Part shown: piece by piece, positions 40,288 to 44,151 of the stretch
How the letters are laid out: every line of letters begins with the position of its first letter
How positions within the stretch are numbered: the stretch's first letter is position 1
Assembly: GCA_964445985.1 (NCBI GenBank)
Contig: CAYUMU010000060.1
Location: 1-44,151, forward strand
From: CAYUMU01 sp964445985
GTDB taxonomy: Bacteria > Planctomycetota > Planctomycetia > Pirellulales > S012-138
DNA length: 44,151 nucleotides
Direction: 5' to 3'
Notes under the pieces: generated by a model
The model's input: the letters and a program-made list of their open reading frames with translations, nothing else
What the model was told of the DNA's origin: nothing
Database searches by the model: none
Made by a program: the position numbers and the translations under genes

Positions 40288-41877
40288 TTACTTCTTGCGC
40301 AGCGCCTTCCCTCCCAAGGCTTTGGTCGGCTTGCCGCCATCCACGGCCAGTTGGCCATTCACCACGGCGTATTGCACGCCGCTGGAGTGCAAGAACGGCT
40401 CTTCGAAGGTGGCGTTGTCCATCAAGGTTTTCGGGTCGAGCACCACCACGTCGGCCGCCTGGCCCGGCCGCAAATAGCCTCGGTCTTGTAGACCCAAAAT
40501 GTCGGCTGGCAAGCCATTGCAGCTTCGCAGCGCCTGTTCCAGCGGCAGCACTTTTTCTTGCAGGCAATAACGGCCCAGCTTGCGGGTAAACGTGCCATAG
40601 CTCCGCGGATGGGGCTTGCTGCCGTCGTCCACCTTTACCGAACCGTCGCTGGCCGTGGCCACCCAGGGCTGCTGCATCACGAACCGCACATCTTCCTCGT
40701 TCATGCTGAAACTCACGGCCGCCGCTCCGCCGTTGCGAAGAATTTCCACCACCACATCCACCGGTTCGCGTTGCTCCGTGGCCGCGATGTCGGCAATCGA
40801 CTTGCCCGACCACTCCGGCCGTGGTTTGTACGAGGCCACGAGAATGCGAACGCGATCGGCCAGACTACTGGCGATTTCCTGGCGAAGCTTCGGCAACTTT
40901 TGCTCGTCGTTCAACCGGTTTGCCAGGTCTTTGCTGCTCCCTTCCCGCGCCGCGCTCGAAAGCACCATGGCCGCCAGCGACGTGCTCGAAGCCGTGTAAG
41001 GGTATTGATCGGCAGTGACCGTTTGCCCCGCCTCCCTCGCTTTTTCAATCAGCTGGCTCGCTGGCCGCACGCCGCCCCAATAGTCCCTGCCCGAGGCTTT
41101 GAAATGCGAAATATGCACCGGCAACTTGCCCTGTTTCCCAATCTCGATGGCCTCGGTCACGGCATCCAGCAGGGTCTTGCCTTCGCCGCGAATATGGCTG
41201 GCGTAAATGCCGCCGTGCTTGCCCGCAATGGCGGCCAGCGAGGCGATTTCGGCCGTGTCGGCATACGCGCCTGGCACATAGATCAGCCCGGTGGACATCC
41301 CAAAGGCGCCGGCCTGCATCCCTTCTTCCACCAGTCGCTGCATCTGCCGGAGTTCTTCGTCCGCAGGCGGCCGATTGATCGCCCCCAGCACCTGGTTTCG
41401 CACCGCGCCGGCCGGCACCAGGTGCACCACGTTCACGCCAATGCCGTGCTCATCGAGCTGTTGCAAGTACTTCCGCACGTCGACCTGCCCACCGCCGCAG
41501 TTGCCGGTAACCAGGGTGGTGCAGCCCTGCGTGAGATAATTCCGGCCGTCGCGCGTGGCTGCTTGAAGAATGGGAAAGTCGCTGTGATTGTGCAGGTCGA
41601 TAAAGCCCGGCGTGACGATCAGGCCCTCGCAGTCAATCGTGCGCTCGGCCTCAGGGCTTGCCAGCGGCTGTTCGGCGGTGCCCACGGCCACAATTCGCCC
41701 GCCTTCCAGCAGCAGATCGCCCACGAACGGCCGTTGACCGCTGCCATCGTACAGGGTGCCGCCCTTCAGGTGCAGCTTGGGAGGCCGAGCCGCTTCGTCC
41801 GCGAGTCCCCTGCCCAGGCAAATCCCCAGCACCACCGTGACGGCCAACATCGAAGTTCGAAAAATCCCGCGGAACAT
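40288..41877 (-). CDS. N-acyl-D-amino-acid deacylase (D-aminoacylase), secreted
   Basis: A 529-residue amidohydrolase-superfamily enzyme that would remove the acyl group from N-acyl-D-amino acids. N-terminus TSMLAVTVVLGICLGRGLAD is a signal peptide, so it acts outside the cytoplasm. Metal-ligand motif 'VTPGFIDLHNHSDF', 'LVTGNCGGGQ' with the Cys ligand characteristic of D-aminoacylases, 'ASHIRGEG', 'VHISHFKASGR' with His ligands, and 'TASDGSV' with the catalytic-type Asp. C-terminal 'LRPGQAADVVVLDPKTL...NGQLAVDGGKPT' completes the beta sandwich. The start at 41877 precedes the signal peptide; longer upstream frames lack one. Function in D-amino-acid peptide turnover is family knowledge. Confidence 0.9.
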   Translation of the reverse strand: MFRGIFRTSMLAVTVVLGICLGRGLADEAARPPKLHLKGGTLYDGSGQRPFVGDLLLEGGRIVAVGTAEQPLASPEAERTIDCEGLIVTPGFIDLHNHSDFPILQAATRDGRNYLTQGCTTLVTGNCGGGQVDVRKYLQQLDEHGIGVNVVHLVPAGAVRNQVLGAINRPPADEELRQMQRLVEEGMQAGAFGMSTGLIYVPGAYADTAEIASLAAIAGKHGGIYASHIRGEGKTLLDAVTEAIEIGKQGKLPVHISHFKASGRDYWGGVRPASQLIEKAREAGQTVTADQYPYTASSTSLAAMVLSSAAREGSSKDLANRLNDEQKLPKLRQEIASSLADRVRILVASYKPRPEWSGKSIADIAATEQREPVDVVVEILRNGGAAAVSFSMNEEDVRFVMQQPWVATASDGSVKVDDGSKPHPRSYGTFTRKLGRYCLQEKVLPLEQALRSCNGLPADILGLQDRGYLRPGQAADVVVLDPKTLMDNATFEEPFLHSSGVQYAVVNGQLAVDGGKPTKALGGKALRKK

Positions 41878-42240
41878 CGGCTGATCTCGACAAGTTGGAG
41901 GCGGAAAGTGCCGATCAAGGTTCGATCGCGCTGTGATCACCCACCCATGATAAAAGCCCTGGGCCTGGGTCGCAAACTTGGCAAGACGGGCCGGTTGTGC
42001 CAGCCAGGAATACCAGGCAGGGGGACCACTCCGGGCACCACGCAGGGCACCCCACCGGGCGGGCCAAGTCCGTTCTTTGTAGTTTGGGAAAACACCGCTC
42101 CGCAAACCGCGTGGCCGGCCTCAAACCGTTGACCCAAGTCGCGAAAAAACCTATCGTTACGCGTTAGAGTCGGCCGCGGTTTGCCGGCCCACTTCCTGAT
42201 TGTCTTTGGCACGCGCGCGACAAGAAAGCGAACGCCTCCC

Positions 42241-42726
42241 ATGAGTATCGGCCAAGGCTCCGGCACCGATTTCAGCACCATGCGCGGCCAAAACTGGCCC
42301 TGCCTGCGGCAGTTCACGGTTTTCCTCGAGAACCGCGTGGGGCAACTGCTCGACGTCGTGCGCCGCTTTGAAGGCAGCCAGGTTCGCGTGGTGGCCCTTT
42401 CGATCCACGAAGCCACCGAGTGCGCCTTCCTCCGCCTGGTGCTCAGCCACCCCGAGCAAGGCCGCGAAATCCTCGAACGAGCCGGCCTGGCCCTGATCGA
42501 AACCGACCTGATCGGCGTCGAACTGCCCGACAGCCCTCAACCGCTGCTCAGGGTTTGCACCGCGCTGCTACAGGCCGAAGTGAATATCCAGCAAACCTAC
42601 CCGCTGCTCGCTCGCAGCAACGGCAAGCCCGTTGTGGCCTTGAAGGTGGACAACACCGACGTGGCCATGGAAACGCTTGCCACCAAAGGCTTTGCCATCG
42701 TCAGCGAGCAGGACCTTTCCGAGTAG
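42241..42726 (+). CDS. ACT-domain protein
   Basis: A 161-residue cytosolic protein with two ACT-type halves: 'LRQFTVFLENRVGQLLDVVRRFEGSQVRVVALSI' and 'LIGVELPDSPQPLLRVCTALLQAEVNIQQTYPLLAR' followed by 'PVVALKVDNTDVAMETLATKGFAIVSEQDL'. ACT domains bind amino acids and regulate metabolism; stand-alone tandem versions are common and usually uncharacterised. The ATG at 42241 is chosen because the first ACT strand begins about 25 residues in; an in-frame longer frame starts at 42181. No Shine-Dalgarno is obvious. It is the last protein gene before the 23S rRNA promoter. Confidence 0.85.
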   Translation: MSIGQGSGTDFSTMRGQNWPCLRQFTVFLENRVGQLLDVVRRFEGSQVRVVALSIHEATECAFLRLVLSHPEQGREILERAGLALIETDLIGVELPDSPQPLLRVCTALLQAEVNIQQTYPLLARSNGKPVVALKVDNTDVAMETLATKGFAIVSEQDLSE

Positions 42727-43227
42727 TTAACTCGCCCTTGCCAGCTTTCCGTTCGGCCGGCAAGCCTGTCGGTGGGGGGGTATGCGATGAAGGCCAAGTC
42801 GCCCGTCACCTTGTCCTAGAGAACGCCGACGATCTCGACAGGCCTGCGGTCAAAGATCTGATCGCCCATGCGTTGGATCGAGCCCGCATACCGTTGGACG
42901 GCGCCGGCGAAGGCCGTCTGGTCATTAAGTCCGTCTCGGAGAGGCAGCGACCGCGGCGGGCTGAAAAGTAGTCTGGGTGGCACAGTTGGAGCAGTTTCCT
43001 CAAGGGACTGACCACGAAACGCCGATCTTCTTGTCTCGCGAAGCGGGCGACGGCCGCAACCTGGCCGCAACCCGGTCGAAACAAATTCGCTTCGCGTTCC
43101 CCTGTTGGAAGGGTGAAAAGGGGGGCTGGGCACTTTCGGACTGGGTCGAAAAACGAGCGTTTTCCGCGGGAAAACCGGACCTTTTCGAGATCGTCTTGAA
43201 ATTCGCAAGAATTTTTCACGAGGCCCT
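42727..43227. other. Region between ACT gene and rRNA promoter, no gene seen
   Basis: 501 bp. Several short open frames exist on both strands, but none has a start signal or recognisable product. The last 30 bp are A+T-rich (GAAATTCGCAAGAATTTTTC) and would sit as an UP element ahead of the rRNA promoter. Confidence 0.5.
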
Positions 43228-43256
43228 TTGACACACCTCCCAGCCCCCTATATAGT
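43228..43256 (+). promoter_or_regulatory. Strong sigma-70 promoter of the 23S rRNA gene
   Basis: Perfect TTGACA (43228-43233), 17-bp spacer and TATAGT (43251-43256, one mismatch to TATAAT). Preceded by an A+T-rich UP-like stretch (about 43197-43218). Transcription would start near 43263, about 376 nt before the mature 23S 5' end. Confidence 0.85.
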
Positions 43257-43262
43257 TACTCG

Positions 43263-43638
43263 TCTCACACGCAAGTGAGACCTGCCAAACAACGCAGGGC
43301 ACGCGGTAAAACGCAGGCCCTGTTCAAGTTTGGTGGGTGCCTGTTGATGAAGCAGGCGAATGAGATCTTTGGCAATTTGGTTGTGGTAAAGTGGCATCTC
43401 ACGATGGGTGTGTTGCTTCGGCAATGCTCTCATCGCTGTATTTTTGTGAGCGCCGCGGCCACGAAGAATCATCCCGAATACCGGGTGGCGGTAGAACGCC
43501 AGTCGGCAAGTACGGTTGAGGGAGCGTGGCTGCAAGATCTTAGATTAATCGTTACTTGCCCAGCGAAATGCAATCGCTGGGCGTGGTTTAACCTCGGTTT
43601 CGAGTTCTTCTCCCTTGGGAGAGGGCTGGATTACCGTT
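43263..43638 (+). ncRNA. 23S rRNA precursor leader
   Basis: Transcribed spacer without a gene. It contains the hairpin GCCCAGCGA / TCGCTGGGC (43558-43582) and a weak boxA-like TGCTCT (43425-43430). No 16S rRNA or tRNA sequence is present, which fits an unlinked 23S gene. Confidence 0.6.
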
Positions 43639-44151
43639 GGTCAAGCTACTAAGGGCGCATGGGGGATGTCTTGGCGTCAGAAGACCTTGAAGGGCGTGGA
43701 AGACTGCGAAAAGCCTGGGGAAGTTGTCAAACGAGCGTTGATCCCAGGATTCCCGAACTGACATCTGCTGAATTCATAGGCAGGTGTAGGCAACCCGGTG
43801 AACTGAAACATCTCATTAACCGGCGGAAAATAAAGAAAACTCGATTCCCTCAGTAGCGGCGAGCGAAAGGGGAATAGCCCAAACCGCGAAGGTTTTCCTT
43901 GGCGGGGTTGTAGGGCCTTTCACATGAGAGTTACAAAGTGCTTCGCTAGTGGAACCGTCTGGAAAGTCGGACCATAGAGGGTGACAGTCCCGTACGCGAA
44001 AGTGATAGCGCCTCTCGAAGGGTACCTGAGTAGGTTGAGGCACGTGGAACCTCGACTGAATCCACGGGGACCATCCCGTAAGGCTAAATACTCTCTGATG
44101 ACCGATAGTGAACTCAGTAAGGCGACTGAAAGATGGGAAGAACCCCTGTTA
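43639..44151 (+). rRNA. rrl: 23S ribosomal RNA, 5' part (runs off window)
   Basis: The sequence from GGTCAAGCTACTAAGGGCGC matches the start of bacterial 23S rRNA (E. coli: GGTTAAGCGACTAAG...). It continues through recognisable domain I elements such as CTCAGTAGCGGCGAGCGAA, GAGGGTGACAGTCCCGTA and GGCTAAATACT...GTGAACTCAGTAAGG. About 513 nt are present and the gene continues past the right edge. The 5' end is placed by comparison with E. coli and may be off by a few bases. Protein-like frames inside are shadows. Confidence 0.97.

Noticed and set aside
40558..42132. 524-codon plus-strand frame opposite the D-aminoacylase gene
   Set aside because: Shadow frame; the deacylase has all metal-site motifs.
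42806..43234. 142-codon minus-strand frame ahead of the rRNA promoter
   Set aside because: It overlaps the rRNA promoter and UP-like region, has no start signal and no recognisable product.
43659..43856. Protein-like frame inside the 23S rRNA gene
   Set aside because: The sequence is ribosomal RNA; the frame is incidental.

Overview
The window reads as a chromosomal segment of a planctomycete, most likely of the Pirellulales. The signs are two clusters pairing a DUF1549/DUF1553 'PSD1' protein with a DUF1501 protein, a Gfo/Idh/MocA oxidoreductase next to a DUF1080 (3-keto-glycoside hydrolase) gene, a 23S rRNA gene that starts without a 16S gene in front of it, and many secreted or Tat-exported proteins. 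Family names come from reading the translations; no database search was run.

Layout. 1-2.3 kb: a fragment resembling an IS1634-type transposase, then a cytosine-5 DNA methyltransferase that lacks its C-terminal motifs IX and X, and a nuclease with an SRA-like N-terminus and an Mrr-like C-terminus. 2.2-3.6 kb: PRC-barrel protein and coiled-coil lipoprotein. 3.9-15.8 kb, minus strand: a phage-derived morphogenesis cluster. In transcription order it holds a prohead-protease-like protein, a decoration-like protein, the major capsid protein, a 68-aa protein, a head-closure protein, a tail-terminator-like protein, a 171-aa protein, a tail-tube protein, three unknown proteins, and a GT9-FkbM fusion. 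No terminase, portal, tape measure, integrase or lysis gene is visible. The spacers of this cluster are filled with heptanucleotide-periodic repeats, and in several of them complementary arms follow one gene and precede the next. A plus-strand membrane protein gene interrupts the cluster.

16.4-20.7 kb, plus strand: PSD1 protein, Uma2 nuclease-fold protein, DUF1501 protein. 20.7-22.8 kb: accessory area with an unknown gene, an orphan antitoxin and a hicBA toxin-antitoxin pair between two 52-bp direct repeats. 23.2-25.6 kb: Gfo/Idh oxidoreductase and DUF1080 hydrolase, separated by a terminator-like hairpin that ends exactly at the second gene's start codon. 25.6-26.8 kb: an unknown gene between two diverged ~165-bp direct repeats. 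26.9-31.9 kb, minus strand: second PSD1 - DUF1501 - PPC-domain operon. 32.2-33.7 kb: gapA with a good promoter, a long leader and a strong terminator. 33.7-34.9 kb: gene remnants and a 109-aa unknown gene between 54-bp direct repeats. 35-42.7 kb: recG, a small secreted protein, a VWA-domain protein, REP-like palindromes, an N-acyl-D-amino-acid deacylase and an ACT-domain protein. 43.2-44.15 kb: a near-consensus promoter, a leader and the 5' part of 23S rRNA, which runs off the right edge.

The most unusual parts are the incomplete phage-structural locus with paired heptameric repeats between its cistrons, the three single-locus cassettes bounded by different direct repeats, and the hairpin abutting the DUF1080 start.
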